Notes: generated by a model not told the origin, from the letters alone. A stretch of DNA of 64,000 bases from Microbacterium excoecariae (GCF_011326725.1 NZ_JAANCO010000001.1:1-64000); one strand, 5' to 3'; positions 8,660-26,343 are shown, counted from the stretch's first letter. Program-made: numbers and translations.

Positions 8660-9217
8660 TCAGCGCAGGCCGAGGGTGTCAAGCACCTGAGTCTGGTCGG
8701 GGTCGCGCCGCGGACGGCGCGCGCGATCACGCTCCCAGAGGGCGCGCGCCACGACGCGGCGGTCGCGCGCGTGCACGATCGCGCGCAAGCCGGCCGCGCA
8801 GAGCGCGCCGAGCCACGCACCGATCGAATTCGACACGATGTCGCGTACGTCGCTGACGCGGCCAGCGAGGAACTCGCCCTGCGTCCATTCGATCCCGGCC
8901 GACAGCAGCGGCAGGGCGATCAGCGCGAGCCACCATCCCCACCCCGGGAGCGCGAGCGCCAGGAGGAACCCGAGCGGGACGAACATCCCGACGTTCGCGA
9001 CGAACTCCAGCTCCATGTAGCCGAAGGCGTCGGGCACGCCGAGCCGGTGGAGCACGGCGAGGACGCGCTCGGCGACCGTGTCCACCCCGACGCCGTCGAG
9101 CGACGGCGTCATCGTGACCCAGAGCACGATCGCGAGATAGGCCGCGAACAGCGTCGTCGCGATCGCGACGCGCGCGCGGCTACGCGGGGGCCGGGGGCCG
9201 TGCGAGGAATTCGCCAT
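8660..9217 (-). CDS. VanZ-like family membrane protein
   Basis: This is a 185-residue membrane protein with four predicted helices. WVTMTPSL near the N-terminus, ELEFVANVGMFVPLGFLL, and IEWTQGEFLAGRVSDVRDIVSNSIGAWLG (read in parts) are the VanZ family hallmarks. The function of stand-alone VanZ-like proteins is unknown; VanZ itself gives low-level teicoplanin resistance. The ATG at 9217 is fixed by a -10 box 6 nt upstream, so the longer frame starting at 9256 is not needed. Confidence 0.83.
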   Translation of the reverse strand: MANSSHGPRPPRSRARVAIATTLFAAYLAIVLWVTMTPSLDGVGVDTVAERVLAVLHRLGVPDAFGYMELEFVANVGMFVPLGFLLALALPGWGWWLALIALPLLSAGIEWTQGEFLAGRVSDVRDIVSNSIGAWLGALCAAGLRAIVHARDRRVVARALWERDRARRPRRDPDQTQVLDTLGLR

Positions 9218-9223
9218 ACCCGC

Positions 9224-9229
9224 ACGGTA
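9224..9229 (-). promoter_or_regulatory. -10 box of the VanZ-like gene
   Basis: TACCGT, 6 nt before the ATG at 9217. It decides the start of that gene. Confidence 0.55.
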
Positions 9230-9277
9230 GACCGTCCGGCGTGGCGCGTCCTCCATGCGCCCTCAGGAAACACGAAA

Positions 9278-9307
9278 GCGGGGCGGATCCCGAAGGATCC
9301 GCCCCGC
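9278..9307 (-). terminator. Terminator of tuf
   Basis: A perfect 13-bp GC-rich stem with a 4-nt loop sits 16 bp after the tuf stop. It is followed on the minus strand by a T-rich stretch (TTTCGTGTTT). Each arm contains GGATCC. Confidence 0.85.
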
Positions 9308-9323
9308 CCTGAGACCGGAGGTC

Positions 9324-10517
<1,194 letters not shown>

Positions 10518-10592
10518 TGTGTCCTCCTCAGGACGCTCATGGAGAAGTACCGGGCGCTGGATTGCGACCGGCTCTCTTCCGGGGTTTGTTTC

Positions 10593-10620
10593 AGTCTAGT
10601 AGAGACAGTCTGTGTGAAGT
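10593..10620 (-). promoter_or_regulatory. Possible tuf promoter
   Basis: On the minus strand ACTTCA (10615-10620) is followed after 16 bp by TAGACT (10593-10598), 76 bp upstream of the tuf GTG. The -35 is a weak match. Confidence 0.35.
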
Positions 10621-10629
10621 TGTGCGGTG

Positions 10630-10659
10630 GCGGGTGGGGCCAACCTTGGCCCCACCCGC
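10630..10659 (-). terminator. Hairpin after fusA
   Basis: 14-bp perfect arms around a 2-nt centre lie 21 bp past the fusA stop. There is no T-tract, so it may terminate only partly and let some transcripts continue into tuf. Confidence 0.6.
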
Positions 10660-10680
10660 CCCCAGAGGGGCCGGGGAGTG

Positions 10681-12795
10681 TTACTCGCCCTTGCCCTTCT
10701 GGATGATCTCGTCGGCAACGGCCTTGGGCACCTCGGCGTAGCTGTCGAACTCCATCGAGTACACGGCGCGGCCCGAGGTCTTCGACCGCAGGTCGCCAAT
10801 GTAGCCGAACATGCTCGAGAGCGGAACGAGCGCACGGATGACCTTGACACCCTGCGCGTCCTCCATCGACTGCACCTGACCGCGGCGCGAGTTCAGGTCG
10901 CCGATGACGTCGCCCATGTACTCCTCGGGCGTACGGACCTCGACGGACATGAGCGGCTCGAGCAGCACGGGGCTCGCCTTCTGGACGGCCTCCTTGAAGC
11001 CCATCGAACCGGCGATCTTGAACGCCATCTCCGAGGAGTCGACGTCGTGCGACGCGCCATCCGTCAGGACGGCCTTCACGCCGACCATCGGGTAGCCGGC
11101 GAGGATGCCGACGTTCATGGCGTCCTGGAAACCGGCGTCCACCGACGGGACGTACTCGCGCGGAACGCGGCCACCCGTGACCTCGTTGGCGAACTCGTAG
11201 ATCTTGTCGCCCTCGACGTCCATCGGCTCGAGGCGGAACTGGATCTTCGCGAACTGACCGGATCCACCCGTCTGCTTCTTGTGGGTGTAGTCGTGACGCT
11301 CGACGGCGCGACGAATCGTCTCGCGGTAGGCCACCTGGGGCTTACCGACGTTCGCCTCGACCTTGAACTCGCGCTTCATGCGGTCCACGAGGATGTCGAG
11401 GTGGAGCTCGCCCATGCCCTTGACGGTCGTCTGGCCGGTCTCGGGGTTGTTCTCGACGCGGAAGGTCGGGTCCTCCTCAGCGAGCTTCTGGATCGCGAGA
11501 CCCAGCTTCTCCTGGTCGGCCTTCGTCTTCGGCTCGATCGCGACCTCGATGACGGGCTCGGGGAACGTCATCGACTCGAGCACGACCTGCGACGCCGGGT
11601 CGCACAGCGTGTCGCCCGTCGTCGTGTCCTTGAGGCCGATGACCGCGTAGATGTGGCCGGCCGTGATCGACTCGACCGGGTTCTCCTTGTTGGCGTGCAT
11701 CTGGAAAATCTTCCCGATGCGCTCCTTCTTGCCCTTGGTCGAGTTGACGACCTGCGCGCCCGAGTCGAGGTGACCCGAGTACACGCGGATGTAGGTCAAG
11801 CGACCGAAGAAGGGGTGCGAGACGACCTTGAACGCGAGGGCCGAGAAGGGCTCCTCCGCGTCGGCGTGACGCTCGATGACGACCGACTCGTCCTTCGGGT
11901 CGTGCGCCTCGATGGCGGGCACGTCGATGGGGGCCGGCAGGTAGTCGACGACCGCGTCGAGCATGGGCTGCACGCCGCGGTTCTTGAAGGCCGAACCACA
12001 GAACACGGGGTAGATGTCGCCCGCGATCGTGAGCTTGCGGATGCCCGCCTTCAGCTCGTCGATCGACAGCTCCTCGCCACCGAAGAACTTCTCGAGGAGG
12101 GCCTCGTCGCTCTCGGCGACGGCCTCGACGAGCGCCTCGCGGTACTGCTCGGCACGCTCCTGGAGGTCGGCGGGGATCTCGCGCGTCTCGTAGGAGGCGC
12201 CCATCGTGACGTCACCCTTCGAGTCGCCCGGCCACACGAGGGCCTTCATGTGGAGCAGGTCCACGACGCCGACGAAGTCGTTCTCGGATCCGATGGGAAG
12301 CTGCATCACGAGCGGCTTCGCCTTCAGGCGGTTGATGATCGTGTCGACCGTGAAGTAGAAGTCCGCGCCCAGCTTGTCCATCTTGTTGACGAAGCAGATG
12401 CGGGGGACGTTGTACTTGTCAGCCTGGCGCCACACCGTCTCGGACTGCGGCTCCACACCTTCCTTGCCGTCGAAGACGGCAACCGCGCCGTCGAGCACGC
12501 GAAGCGAGCGCTCGACCTCGACCGTGAAGTCGACGTGACCCGGGGTGTCGATGATGTTGATCTGGGATCCCTCCCAGAAGCACGTCACAGCAGCGGACGT
12601 GATCGTGATGCCACGCTCCTGCTCCTGCTCCATCCAGTCGGTGGTGGCTCCACCGTCGTGCGTCTCACCGATCTTGTGGTTGACGCCCGTGTAGAACAGG
12701 ATGCGCTCGGTCGTGGTGGTCTTACCGGCATCAATGTGGGCCATGATGCCGATGTTGCGGACCTTCTTGAGGTCGGTGAGCACGTCTTGTGCCAC
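10681..12795 (-). CDS. fusA: Elongation factor G
   Basis: This is the 704-residue translocation GTPase. It begins [20 protein letters not shown], with the P-loop [17 protein letters not shown] and NKMDKLGAD, and ends with the domain IV/V pattern [17 protein letters not shown] (read in parts) and [16 protein letters not shown] chose the GTG at 12795: AAGGA lies 9 nt upstream and the family starts here. The frame is open a further 57 codons upstream, but that part overlaps rpsG and is not EF-G sequence. Confidence 0.97.
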   Translation of the reverse strand: MAQDVLTDLKKVRNIGIMAHIDAGKTTTTERILFYTGVNHKIGETHDGGATTDWMEQEQERGITITSAAVTCFWEGSQINIIDTPGHVDFTVEVERSLRVLDGAVAVFDGKEGVEPQSETVWRQADKYNVPRICFVNKMDKLGADFYFTVDTIINRLKAKPLVMQLPIGSENDFVGVVDLLHMKALVWPGDSKGDVTMGASYETREIPADLQERAEQYREALVEAVAESDEALLEKFFGGEELSIDELKAGIRKLTIAGDIYPVFCGSAFKNRGVQPMLDAVVDYLPAPIDVPAIEAHDPKDESVVIERHADAEEPFSALAFKVVSHPFFGRLTYIRVYSGHLDSGAQVVNSTKGKKERIGKIFQMHANKENPVESITAGHIYAVIGLKDTTTGDTLCDPASQVVLESMTFPEPVIEVAIEPKTKADQEKLGLAIQKLAEEDPTFRVENNPETGQTTVKGMGELHLDILVDRMKREFKVEANVGKPQVAYRETIRRAVERHDYTHKKQTGGSGQFAKIQFRLEPMDVEGDKIYEFANEVTGGRVPREYVPSVDAGFQDAMNVGILAGYPMVGVKAVLTDGASHDVDSSEMAFKIAGSMGFKEAVQKASPVLLEPLMSVEVRTPEEYMGDVIGDLNSRRGQVQSMEDAQGVKVIRALVPLSSMFGYIGDLRSKTSGRAVYSMEFDSYAEVPKAVADEIIQKGKGE

Positions 12796-12834
12796 TTCGA
12801 GTTTCCTTACGTGAAGAGAGGGATGAAGCAGGAG

Positions 12835-12875
12835 TGTCGGCCCCGGAGCACCCGGAACGAGGTCCGGGGCCGACA
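12835..12875 (-). other. Intercistronic hairpin between rpsG and fusA
   Basis: 13-bp perfect arms (12835-12847 and 12863-12875) enclose a 15-nt loop, starting 14 bp after the rpsG stop. No T-tract follows, so it looks more like an mRNA processing or stability element, or a site that tunes fusA, than a terminator. Confidence 0.7.
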
Positions 12876-12889
12876 TGACTCGCTGTGTC

Positions 12890-13360
12890 TTACCAGCGGT
12901 AGTGCGCGAAGGCGCGGTTCGACTCGGCCATCTTGTGCGTGTCCTCGCGGCGCTTGACCGCGGCACCGAGGCCGTTCGACGCGTCGAGGATCTCGTTCAT
13001 GAGACGCTCGGTCATCGTCTTCTCGCGACGACCCTTCGCGTAGCTCACGAGCCAGCGGAGGGCGAGCGTGTTGGCGCGGTGAGGCTTGACCTCGACCGGC
13101 ACCTGGTAGGTCGAACCACCGACGCGGCGGCTGCGGACCTCGAGCGTCGGACGCACGTTGTCGAGCGCCTTCTTGAGCGTCGTCACCGCGTCGGCCTCAG
13201 CCTTCGCGTCGACACCCGCGAGGGCGCCGTACACGATGCGCTCGGCGATGGACTTCTTGCCATCGACGAGGATCTTGTTGACGAGCTGCGTGACGATCGG
13301 GGCGCCGTATACCGGGTCGTTGACGACGGGGCGCTTGGGAGCCGGACCCTTACGAGGCAT
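12890..13360 (-). CDS. rpsG: 30S ribosomal protein S7
   Basis: This is the 156-residue primary 16S rRNA-binding protein that nucleates the head of the small subunit. [19 protein letters not shown] at the N-terminus and [12 protein letters not shown] at the C-terminus are typical. It begins 5 bp after the rpsL stop, with its ribosome binding site (GAAGGG) inside the rpsL end. In E. coli S7 represses its own operon; no such site can be assigned here. Confidence 0.98.
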   Translation of the reverse strand: MPRKGPAPKRPVVNDPVYGAPIVTQLVNKILVDGKKSIAERIVYGALAGVDAKAEADAVTTLKKALDNVRPTLEVRSRRVGGSTYQVPVEVKPHRANTLALRWLVSYAKGRREKTMTERLMNEILDASNGLGAAVKRREDTHKMAESNRAFAHYRW

Positions 13361-13365
13361 CTAAC

Positions 13366-13734
13366 TCAACCCTTCTTCGCGCCGTAGCGGCTGCGCGCCT
13401 GCTGACGGTTCTTGACGGCCTGGGTGTCGAGCGCGCCACGCACGATGCGGTAGCGCACACCGGGGAGGTCCTTCACACGACCGCCACGGACGAGCACCAG
13501 CGAGTGCTCCTGGAGGTTGTGGCCCTCACCGGGGATGTAGGCCGTGACCTCGGTGCCGTTGCGGAGCTTCACACGAGCGACCTTGCGCATCGCCGAGTTC
13601 GGCTTCTTGGGCGTGGTGGTGTACACACGGGTGCAGACACCGGCCTGCTGCGGGTTCGCCTTCAGGGCGGGCGCCTTGGTCTTCGAGACCTTGGGCTTGC
13701 GACCCTTGCGAACCAACTGCTGAATAGTTGGCAC
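13366..13734 (-). CDS. rpsL: 30S ribosomal protein S12
   Basis: This is the 122-residue decoding-centre protein. The streptomycin-determining lysine is present ([10 protein letters not shown], Lys43) and so is the second one in [10 protein letters not shown], so the allele looks streptomycin-sensitive. The start is GTG at 13734 with GGAG just upstream. It is the first gene of rpsL-rpsG-fusA. Confidence 0.98.
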   Translation of the reverse strand: MPTIQQLVRKGRKPKVSKTKAPALKANPQQAGVCTRVYTTTPKKPNSAMRKVARVKLRNGTEVTAYIPGEGHNLQEHSLVLVRGGRVKDLPGVRYRIVRGALDTQAVKNRQQARSRYGAKKG

Positions 13735-13911
13735 GATTCTCCTTGTTCACATGCTGCACGGTGACAGCGGGGCGTGATGTTTCACGTCGGACCCATCCAC
13801 CCGCGCGAACGCCCGGGTGTTGTCGATGGATATGCCGTGGGGGGTGGGCCTGTTCGCAGGCCCCTTCCCTGCGCGAGCGCACGCGACAAGCGCGTACACG
13901 CACACTGAACC

Positions 13912-13940
13912 ATCATACGTGTGCGACACGCGCCCCGCAA
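13912..13940 (-). promoter_or_regulatory. Promoter of the rpsL-rpsG-fusA operon
   Basis: On the minus strand TTGCGG (13935-13940), a 17-bp spacer and TATGAT (13912-13917) form a near-consensus promoter. It predicts an rpsL leader of about 170 nt. Confidence 0.75.
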
Positions 13941-13955
13941 ACGCCCGAGGATCAC

Positions 13956-13961
13956 TACTCT
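13956..13961 (+). promoter_or_regulatory. -10 box of the 13968 gene
   Basis: TACTCT, 6 nt before the ATG at 13968; no Shine-Dalgarno is present. Confidence 0.5.
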
Positions 13962-13967
13962 TGGCGT

Positions 13968-14621
13968 ATGGAGCGGTCGCTCGAAACGCGGGTCAGCCAG
14001 GCGGTCGACGCCTGGCTCCGCTGGCTCCCCCGCTGGGAGCCCGCGACCCACCGCGGGCGGCGCTCCCCCTGCAGGCGGTGCCTCGGATCCCCCCTGCTCG
14101 CGGCCGCCGGCCTCGAAGGCGACACGCCGCATGGCGTGCAGCACGGGCTCACCACGCGGCTGACCACCCTCGTCGACCAGCGTGTGGCCGGCTACACGGC
14201 CGCGAACCTCCCGCTTTTGCAGACCGAGCTCGACCAGCAGGCGGCGCGTAACCGGGCGCGGAGCTATCGCCCGCGCGACGGCCTCGACCCCGAGTTCGAC
14301 GGGATGCCGCTCGACCCAGATCCGGATCCGTCGCAGCCCTTCCTCTTCACGATCGCGGGGTTCGAAGAGGAGGCGGCGCGCGAGGCGCCACCCCTCCCGC
14401 CGCTCACGGAGGCGGCGAAGCAGGCGCTCCGCCGCGAGGTCGCGCTCGCGGACGAGCACGCCGACGCCGTGGGGCGCGAGATATGCCACCTCCTCGGCCC
14501 GCACCGCCGCCGGATCCGCGCCGCGATCGTCGAGTTCGTGGATCCGCAGGTCGATCGCCTGCTGGCGGAGCTCGGCGCCTCGCTCGACGCACCGTTCGAC
14601 CCGCGCGACCTCGGCGGCTGA
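13968..14621 (+). CDS. Conserved hypothetical protein with CxxC near N-terminus
   Basis: I do not recognise this 217-residue soluble protein. It opens with an Arg/Trp-rich stretch and a CRRCLGSPLL motif (a single CxxC pair). A helical middle and an acidic loop (LDPDPDPSQPF) follow, then a helical C-terminus. There is no signal peptide. It is divergent from rpsL and convergent with the next membrane gene, and the leaderless -10 supports it being real. Confidence 0.7.
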   Translation: MERSLETRVSQAVDAWLRWLPRWEPATHRGRRSPCRRCLGSPLLAAAGLEGDTPHGVQHGLTTRLTTLVDQRVAGYTAANLPLLQTELDQQAARNRARSYRPRDGLDPEFDGMPLDPDPDPSQPFLFTIAGFEEEAAREAPPLPPLTEAAKQALRREVALADEHADAVGREICHLLGPHRRRIRAAIVEFVDPQVDRLLAELGASLDAPFDPRDLGG

Positions 14622-14625
14622 CGCC

Positions 14626-15093
14626 TCAGCGCGGCGCGTCTTCCCAGGGCCAGCGCGGGCGTTCGGCGCCCGTGCGGCGCACCGCGATGGCGGCCCCGGC
14701 GGCGACGGCGGCGGTGAGCGCCACGACGGGTTCCACCCAGCCGATGAGGACCTCGCTCACGGCGCCGAGCGCGACGCCGAGGTCACCGGCTCCCACGAGC
14801 GCGCCGGCACCGAGCACGAGCGCGTGCGTCGCCCCCGCCGCGAGCGCCACTCCGGCGGCCGCGACATAGGAGGGGCGCTCGCGCGCGACCGTCTGGCGCA
14901 CGAGGAGCGCGAAGACCGCGATGGCCGCCCCCGCCGCGACGTAGGCGGGGACGACGCCCACGCCGCGCGTGCGAATCACGTCCTCGTCCAGGGCGAGACT
15001 CGACACGCCCAACCCCGCCACGAGGAGGGCGAGGTAGCCCGCGGTCGCAAACGCCGTGAGCACGCCGTCGGAGAGCCGGTCGCGCGAGGTCAT
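14626..15093 (-). CDS. Small four-helix membrane protein, unknown function
   Basis: This is a 155-residue protein with four hydrophobic helices rich in Ala, Val and Leu, a positively charged N-terminus and a Trp/Pro-rich C-terminal tail (RPRWPWED). No family motif is recognisable. The ATG at 15093 has GACAAT 6 nt upstream. The stop is 4 bp from the convergent stop of the preceding gene. Confidence 0.7.
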   Translation of the reverse strand: MTSRDRLSDGVLTAFATAGYLALLVAGLGVSSLALDEDVIRTRGVGVVPAYVAAGAAIAVFALLVRQTVARERPSYVAAAGVALAAGATHALVLGAGALVGAGDLGVALGAVSEVLIGWVEPVVALTAAVAAGAAIAVRRTGAERPRWPWEDAPR

Positions 15094-15099
15094 GGATCC

Positions 15100-15105
15100 A
15101 TTGTC
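15100..15105 (-). promoter_or_regulatory. -10-like box of the 15093 gene
   Basis: GACAAT, 6 nt before the ATG; a weaker match than TANNNT but at the same spacing. Confidence 0.35.
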
Positions 15106-15127
15106 CCGCCGGAGACGTCGGGACGCC

Positions 15128-16210
15128 TTAGGAACGCGCCTGCGGCCCGTCCGCGATCAGGCGGTCGTACTCCTCGCGCTCCTCGCGGTTGAGCTCCGAG
15201 ATCTTGCCGCCGCGCTTCGACACCCAGGCGCCGAACCAGATCGTCACCTCGCGGGCGAGGATCAGCGCGAGCAGGGCGACGGGGTGCAGGACGTTGGCGA
15301 CAAGGAGGTCGACGCCCTCGCGCGCCGTGATCGCCCAGAACGGCGCGTCGACAAAGACGCCCGCGAGGAAGCCGACGTACGTCAGCACGGCGACGAGCAG
15401 GCCGAAGATGACCCAGGACCACCAGCGCGCGCGGTTCACGATCGCGCCGAGGAGCCAGAAGGCCAGCCAGAACGCGATGACCGTGACCCAGAACGTCGGG
15501 GCAAGCAGGTCGACCGTGACGAAGTCGACGGGATCCGGGATCCCCTCGCCGTTCGCGACGCTCATGACCGCCTGCCACCCGAAGGTCGCGGCGGCGAACA
15601 AGACGGCGAAAGCGAGGGCCGCGAGCAGGCCGATGAGCCCCGAGGCGCCGCGGTTGCCGCGCTTGCGGGGCGCCTCCGGCGCCTGCACGAAGATCGGGGC
15701 GGGCGCCGCGTGGGTCGGCTTGCTGGGCGCCACGGTGGCCGGCTCGTCGGCGGGGTCGTCCGTACGGAAGGTGCGCGTCTCAGCGGGCTCGAACCACGGG
15801 CTCTGCGCCGCGGGAGACTCCCCCTCCTCGTCGACGCGGCGCGTCTCGGGCTCCGGCTCGGGGCGCGACGGCGCGACCGGCGCGGCGGCGGCGGTCTCGG
15901 CCTCGAGACGGTCGAGCTCGGCGGCGAGGGCCTCGTAGTCGGGCTCCTCCTCCGGCGTCTCGTCGGCGCGCTCCTGGGACTCGGCGCGGCGCTGGGCCGC
16001 GAGGTCGGCGCGGGTCTGCCCGGTCGTCGGCTCCGGCTCGGCGGGGGTGGTCTCGCGCGCCGCGGGATCCGCGTCGGCGGGCTCCGCCGTGGTCGTGTCG
16101 TCTGCGGCCCGGCTCTCGGCCGGCGCGTTCTCCGCGGGCTCCGTCGAGGCGCTCTGGTCCTCGATGGGCTCGCCGTCGTGGTCGTTCCTCGAACCCTGGG
16201 CGTCACTCAT
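15128..16210 (-). CDS. Membrane protein with long acidic disordered N-terminal region
   Basis: This is a 360-residue protein of unknown function. Residues 1 to about 190 are Ala/Glu/Pro/Thr-rich and probably disordered, with one short coiled-coil-like piece (DYEALAAELDRLEAETA). Then come about four membrane helices, including GLIGLLAALAFAVLFAAATFGW, and a charged C-terminal tail (NREEREEYDRLI). The ATG at 16210 is 8 nt after AGGAG; a GTG at 16219 is less likely. The layout suggests a cytoplasmic arm anchored to a small membrane domain. Confidence 0.75.
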   Translation of the reverse strand: MSDAQGSRNDHDGEPIEDQSASTEPAENAPAESRAADDTTTAEPADADPAARETTPAEPEPTTGQTRADLAAQRRAESQERADETPEEEPDYEALAAELDRLEAETAAAAPVAPSRPEPEPETRRVDEEGESPAAQSPWFEPAETRTFRTDDPADEPATVAPSKPTHAAPAPIFVQAPEAPRKRGNRGASGLIGLLAALAFAVLFAAATFGWQAVMSVANGEGIPDPVDFVTVDLLAPTFWVTVIAFWLAFWLLGAIVNRARWWSWVIFGLLVAVLTYVGFLAGVFVDAPFWAITAREGVDLLVANVLHPVALLALILAREVTIWFGAWVSKRGGKISELNREEREEYDRLIADGPQARS

Positions 16211-16313
16211 CGCACGCACTCCTCACGGGCGGGGCCTCTCCCCTCCTGCGGCAGGATAACCCGCGCGATCCCGCTCACCCCGGCGCCTCGCCGCGGGCGC
16301 GTCGCGCCGCGCG

Positions 16314-16484
16314 TTACGCCGTCGTCTCGCGCAGCCAGTCAAAGAATCCGAAGAAGATTCCGCTCAGCCAGTCGCCCACCATGGGCAGCAGCGGCCACGC
16401 GGCCCACAGGAGCGCGCCGACGATCCCGATCACGACGACGGTCACGATCACCGTCGCCACGTTGCTGCGTCCCCCGATGGCCAT
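16314..16484 (-). CDS. Small single-helix membrane protein
   Basis: This is a 56-residue protein. One strong membrane helix (about residues 9-33) is followed by an amphipathic, aromatic-rich tail (SGIFFGFFDWLRETTA). No homologous family is apparent. TATCCT exactly 6 nt before the ATG and the compact fit between neighbours argue that it is expressed. Confidence 0.65.
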   Translation of the reverse strand: MAIGGRSNVATVIVTVVVIGIVGALLWAAWPLLPMVGDWLSGIFFGFFDWLRETTA

Positions 16485-16490
16485 GCGCCC

Positions 16491-16496
16491 AGGATA
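16491..16496 (-). promoter_or_regulatory. -10 box of the 16484 small gene
   Basis: TATCCT, 6 nt before the ATG at 16484. Confidence 0.5.
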
Positions 16497-16517
16497 CGGT
16501 GCGCGCCCACCGACCAG

Positions 16518-16554
16518 GAACGGCCCCGGATCCGCGAGGGATCCGGGGCCGTTC
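16518..16554 (-). terminator. Terminator of rpoBC
   Basis: A perfect 16-bp stem with a 5-nt loop starts 16 bp after the rpoC stop. GGATCC occurs in both arms. No T-tract follows. Confidence 0.75.
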
Positions 16555-16570
16555 GACAGCTCACGCGGGC

Positions 16571-20446
<3,876 letters not shown>

Positions 20447-20488
20447 TTGACTCTCCTGTGTGGGAAATCTCTAAATCGGCCGGGCGGA

Positions 20489-23980
<3,492 letters not shown>

Positions 23981-24150
23981 GGGGATGACCTCCGTGGACC
24001 CGAGAAGGGCCCTAGATTCCTTGCCGACAGGGTGTGAGGCGCACTCGAACGTCCACTCGCGCGACCCGCGCCGCTATCTGCGGGGATCGCGCGCATATCC
24101 AGCCGACCACCATATGAAGGCACGGAAGACGAAGGCGAGCGCAAATCCCC

Positions 24151-24180
24151 ACGCTACCCCAGTAAGACACGCGCTGTCCA
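24151..24180 (-). promoter_or_regulatory. Promoter of rpoB-rpoC
   Basis: On the minus strand TGGACA (24175-24180) is followed after 18 bp by TAGCGT (24151-24156), about 170 bp upstream of the rpoB start. Confidence 0.5.
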
Positions 24181-24189
24181 CCCCGGTAG

Positions 24190-24218
24190 TTGACTCGGAT
24201 TTTCCTCTCAGGTATAAC
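24190..24218 (+). promoter_or_regulatory. Near-consensus promoter, plus strand
   Basis: TTGACT (24190-24195), exactly 17 bp, then TATAAC (24213-24218). It lies back to back with the rpoB promoter, 9 bp between the -35 boxes, and would give a leader of about 45 nt for the gene at 24269. Confidence 0.7.
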
Positions 24219-24256
24219 CGCGCGGGCTCCCCGCGCGCCGCCCCCGCCGCGTCGCC

Positions 24257-24262
24257 TACCCT
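24257..24262 (+). promoter_or_regulatory. Second -10 box of the 24269 gene
   Basis: TACCCT, 6 nt before the ATG at 24269, downstream of the near-consensus promoter at 24190-24218. Confidence 0.45.
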
Positions 24263-24268
24263 GGGGCC

Positions 24269-25159
24269 ATGAAGCGCCATCCCTGGCCCCTGTCGAGCGC
24301 GAAGGCCTGGCCCGCGTCCGGCACGACCCTCAAGACCGGAATCACGCGGTGGATCGCGCGTGCCGCGGACGCGGGCGTGACGATCGACACCCGTCACGCG
24401 CCGGGCGTCACCGTGCACTCGTCGCCGTTCACGGGGCGCGCCGACGTCGAGGCCCTCGCCCTCGACCTGACTGGAGCGACGATCGCCGTCGACGGCGCCG
24501 CGGCGGCGGCCGAGGACGCGTGGCCTCGCGCCACCGACGACGAGACCGTGCAGAGCACCCCCGGAACGATCCGCGAGCTCGCGCTGCGAGCGGATCCCGC
24601 GACCGTCAACGACATCGAGGTGCGCGCCTCCGCGACCCTCCGCGACGCCCCGGTCGACTGGGTCGTCCTGCACACGGACGACGGGCTCGTCGGCACGATC
24701 CGGGAACGCGCGGGCGGATCCGCCCGGGGAGACGTCCGCGTCTCGATGCGGCAGGAGGACGTCGCGGACCTCGCCGCGTCGATCATCGGCCCGGCCGTCT
24801 CGCGGGCCGGCGGCTGGCGGATGTCGCTCACGAAGCTGCGCTTCGCCGCGCACGAGACCGCGCCGGGCCGCGTCACCGCGACCGCCGGGATCGCCGTACG
24901 ACTGTTCTTCGTGCCGTTCTCGGCGCGGTTCGGCGTGGATTTCGAGGCGCACGACGACGGATCCGTGACGATCCACCGCGCCACGGCGGCGAGCCGGAGC
25001 CTCCTGTCGAAGCTCGCGCTGCTCCCGCTCCGCCCGCAGATGCGCGGCGTCGCGGGGCGACGGGTCCCACTCGGCACCGACGCGATCGCCGTGACGAGCC
25101 TCCGCATCGACGCGGGCGACGAGCGGATCACGGTCTCGGGCGAGCTCGCCTCGAGGTAG
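24269..25159 (+). CDS. Hypothetical protein, possible DUF2993/LmeA-like lipid-binding fold
   Basis: This is a 296-residue protein with no signal peptide and no membrane helix that I can see. The alternation of short beta-strand segments (VTIDTRHAPGVTVHSSPF, IRELALRADPATVND, FGVDFEAHDDGSVTIHRA) recalls the DUF2993/LmeA beta-rich lipid-binding proteins of actinobacteria, but those are usually exported, so the assignment is tentative. It stands alone, divergent from rpoB and convergent with benE. Confidence 0.6.
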   Translation: MKRHPWPLSSAKAWPASGTTLKTGITRWIARAADAGVTIDTRHAPGVTVHSSPFTGRADVEALALDLTGATIAVDGAAAAAEDAWPRATDDETVQSTPGTIRELALRADPATVNDIEVRASATLRDAPVDWVVLHTDDGLVGTIRERAGGSARGDVRVSMRQEDVADLAASIIGPAVSRAGGWRMSLTKLRFAAHETAPGRVTATAGIAVRLFFVPFSARFGVDFEAHDDGSVTIHRATAASRSLLSKLALLPLRPQMRGVAGRRVPLGTDAIAVTSLRIDAGDERITVSGELASR

Positions 25160-25162
25160 TCG

Positions 25163-26323
25163 CTAGGTGTCGCGGCGCCACGCGAGCGCCGCGTACACCA
25201 CGAGCCCCGCGGCGAGCGCCCAGAACGCGGCCCCGATCCCCGCGATCGTGACGCCGCTCGCGCCGACGACGAACGTCACGCCCGCGGCCGTGCGATGCCC
25301 CGGCGCCCCGGATCCCATCGCGCCCGCGAGGGACGACGCGAGGGTGGGGATGAGCGCGAGGCCGGCGACGGCGCCGAGCACGGCGGGCGCCACGTGCGCG
25401 AGGGACGTCAGCGCCGTCGCGCCCAGGGCGAGCACGAGGTAGGCGAAGCCCGTCGTGCGCACGCCCTTCCAGCGCTCCGCGGGATCCGGGTGCGCGTCGG
25501 GCGACGCCGTGATCGCCGCCGTGATCGCGCCGAGGTTCAGGGCGACGCCGCCGAGGGGCGCGACGAGCGCGGTGCCGATGCCCGTCACCGTCATCGCCTC
25601 GCGCCACGGCACGCGGTAGCCGTAGGACGCGAGGATGGCGGATCCGGGAACGTTCTGCGAGGCCATCGTCACGACGTACACCGGGAGGGCGATGCCGACG
25701 ACGGCCTCCGCGCTCAGCCGGGGCGGGACCAGCTCGAGCGCGGGCAGGACGGGACCCGACACGCCGCCGGACAGTGCCGCCTGGACGCCGAGGATCGCGA
25801 CGGCCACGGCGAACGCGGCGGGCGCCGCCCACGTGGGCGCGACGCGCGAGAGGACGAGCCACACCGCGACGATCGGCACGACGCGCCAGGGGTCCTCGAG
25901 CACGCCGCGCACGGGCTCCAGGCAGAGCCCGACCAGCACGCCCGCGAGCATCGCCTGCGCGATCGTGGCGGGAATCGCGGCGACGGCGCGCGCGAGGAGC
26001 GGCCAGACGCCCGTGAGCACGATGAGCGCGGCCACGAGGAGAAAGGCGCCGACGGCGACGGCGAAACCGCCGACGGGCTCCGCCCCCGACGCGAGCAGGG
26101 CGGCGCCCGGCGTCGACCACGCCACGAGGACGGGGATCCGCGTGCGCGGCGCGAGCCACAGCATCGCGAGCGCCTGGCCGATGCACACCGCCACGAGGCC
26201 GGACGCGGCCTGCGCGGGCGTCGCGCCCACGGCGGTCAGCCCGGCCAGGACGACCGCGGAGGTGCTCGCGAAGCCCGCGAGCGCGGCCGTGAGACCCGCC
26301 AGGGTCGTCGAGTGCGCGCGCAT
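25163..26323 (-). CDS. BenE family benzoate/H+ symporter-like transporter
   Basis: This is a 386-residue protein with 11-12 membrane helices. GVSGPVLPALELVPPRLS, LPVYVVTMASQNVPGSAIL (read in parts) and APLGGVALNLGAITAAI are BenE family patterns. The family imports benzoate or other aromatic acids by proton symport. There are no aromatic-degradation genes nearby, so the substrate is open. TACGCT lies 7 nt before the ATG at 26323. Confidence 0.86.
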   Translation of the reverse strand: MRAHSTTLAGLTAALAGFASTSAVVLAGLTAVGATPAQAASGLVAVCIGQALAMLWLAPRTRIPVLVAWSTPGAALLASGAEPVGGFAVAVGAFLLVAALIVLTGVWPLLARAVAAIPATIAQAMLAGVLVGLCLEPVRGVLEDPWRVVPIVAVWLVLSRVAPTWAAPAAFAVAVAILGVQAALSGGVSGPVLPALELVPPRLSAEAVVGIALPVYVVTMASQNVPGSAILASYGYRVPWREAMTVTGIGTALVAPLGGVALNLGAITAAITASPDAHPDPAERWKGVRTTGFAYLVLALGATALTSLAHVAPAVLGAVAGLALIPTLASSLAGAMGSGAPGHRTAAGVTFVVGASGVTIAGIGAAFWALAAGLVVYAALAWRRDT

Positions 26324-26330
26324 GATCGCC

Positions 26331-26336
26331 AGCGTA
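26331..26336 (-). promoter_or_regulatory. -10 box of the BenE gene
   Basis: TACGCT, 7 nt before the ATG at 26323. Confidence 0.45.
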
Positions 26337-26343
26337 GGGGCGA

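Noticed and set aside
10627..12957. A 776-codon plus-strand frame
   Set aside because: This is an antisense shadow of fusA with the same biased composition.
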